NCBI GenBank assembly: GCA_001310375.1
Contig: BAXC01000008.1
Span: 1 to 64,000, forward strand
Direction: 5' to 3'
Source: Bacillus sp. JCM 19041
Lineage (GTDB): Bacteria; Bacillota; Bacilli; Bacillales; Bacillaceae_D
Length of the DNA: 64,000 nt
The translations under genes and the position numbers were made by a program. Below the pieces are notes generated by a model, which did no database searches, was not told the origin of the DNA, and saw only the letters and a program-made list of their open reading frames with translations. Shown piece after piece: positions 63,921-64,000 of this stretch (its first letter is position 1; each line of letters begins with the position of its first letter).

Positions 63921-64000
63921 ATGACTGAGTTTAAAGTAAGCAAGCCCACACCTTATTATTTACAGTTTTACTCCCAAATTAAGAAAATGATTTTTGAAGG
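63921..64000 (+). CDS. N-terminal part of a GntR-family regulator
   Basis: MTEFKVSKPTPYYLQFYSQI KKMIFEG continues off the right edge. P-x-Y-x-Q-x-x-x-x-I-K-x-x-I-x-x-G is the standard opening of the GntR winged helix. AAGAGGAGA precedes the ATG. Divergent from the tartrate-type dehydrogenase gene, which it probably regulates. Confidence 0.8.
   Translation, partial: MTEFKVSKPTPYYLQFYSQIKKMIFE

Overview
The window looks like chromosomal DNA of a low-GC, endospore-forming Bacillaceae, probably an alkaliphilic relative of the Bacillus/Alkalihalobacillus/Shouchella clausii group. This is inferred from AGGAGG-type ribosome-binding sites, frequent TTG starts, SigA-type promoters, a CcpA cre site, a Zur box with a zinc-free S14 paralogue, CadC/CadA, MerR and SARP-type regulators. 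It is an accessory, transport- and regulator-rich stretch: no rRNA, tRNA, prophage or CRISPR was seen, and only a scrap of a transposase.

Layout. 1-4.4 kb: DinB protein, ArsR regulator, a decayed gene, then glycerol uptake (glpF-glpK) behind a cre-overlapped promoter and a leader terminator. 4.5-10.2 kb: a complete oligopeptide/dipeptide ABC operon (binding protein, two permeases, two ATPases) behind a perfect 21-bp operator, with a candidate small RNA on the other strand. 10.6-12.4 kb: zinc-starvation unit (Zur boxes, zinc-free S14, His-rich ZnuA-like protein). 12.6-24.1 kb: AraC, EamA exporter, a three-domain NlpC/P60 protein, a heptad-repeat coiled coil, phosphoesterase, BAAT-type hydrolase, small-molecule enzymes, GNATs, and a catalase with a Lys-rich tail. 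24.7-38.5 kb: regulator/target pairs (TrmB-MFS, MarR-old yellow enzyme, TetR-SMR pair, TetR-ADH/esterase/SDR) plus an amidohydrolase and a small ORF with a sporulation-like promoter.

38.6-41.9 kb holds the most unusual locus: a SARP-type response regulator, a LuxR-type regulator whose receiver has lost its phosphorylation site, a 54-residue unknown protein and a VOC protein. Three promoters in it carry paired heptamers spaced 11 bp apart and 8 bp from the -10, the arrangement known for SARP targets. 42-51 kb: sulfonate-type ABC operon led by a glyoxalase-like gene, SigJ-like ECF sigma, flavin monooxygenase, cadC-cadA. 51.5-64 kb: BCCT transporter, aldo/keto reductase and two MFS genes around a MerR regulator, a gamma-glutamyltransferase carrying an inserted domain of about 200 residues, and a tartrate/isopropylmalate-type dehydrogenase divergent from a GntR regulator.

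About 40 single-base frameshifts interrupt otherwise well-conserved genes, mostly apparent losses from short homopolymers (five in glpK alone). The family-conserved sequence resumes immediately in another frame, so most are better explained by uncorrected sequencing error than by gene decay. Coordinates for such genes are given across the whole gene.
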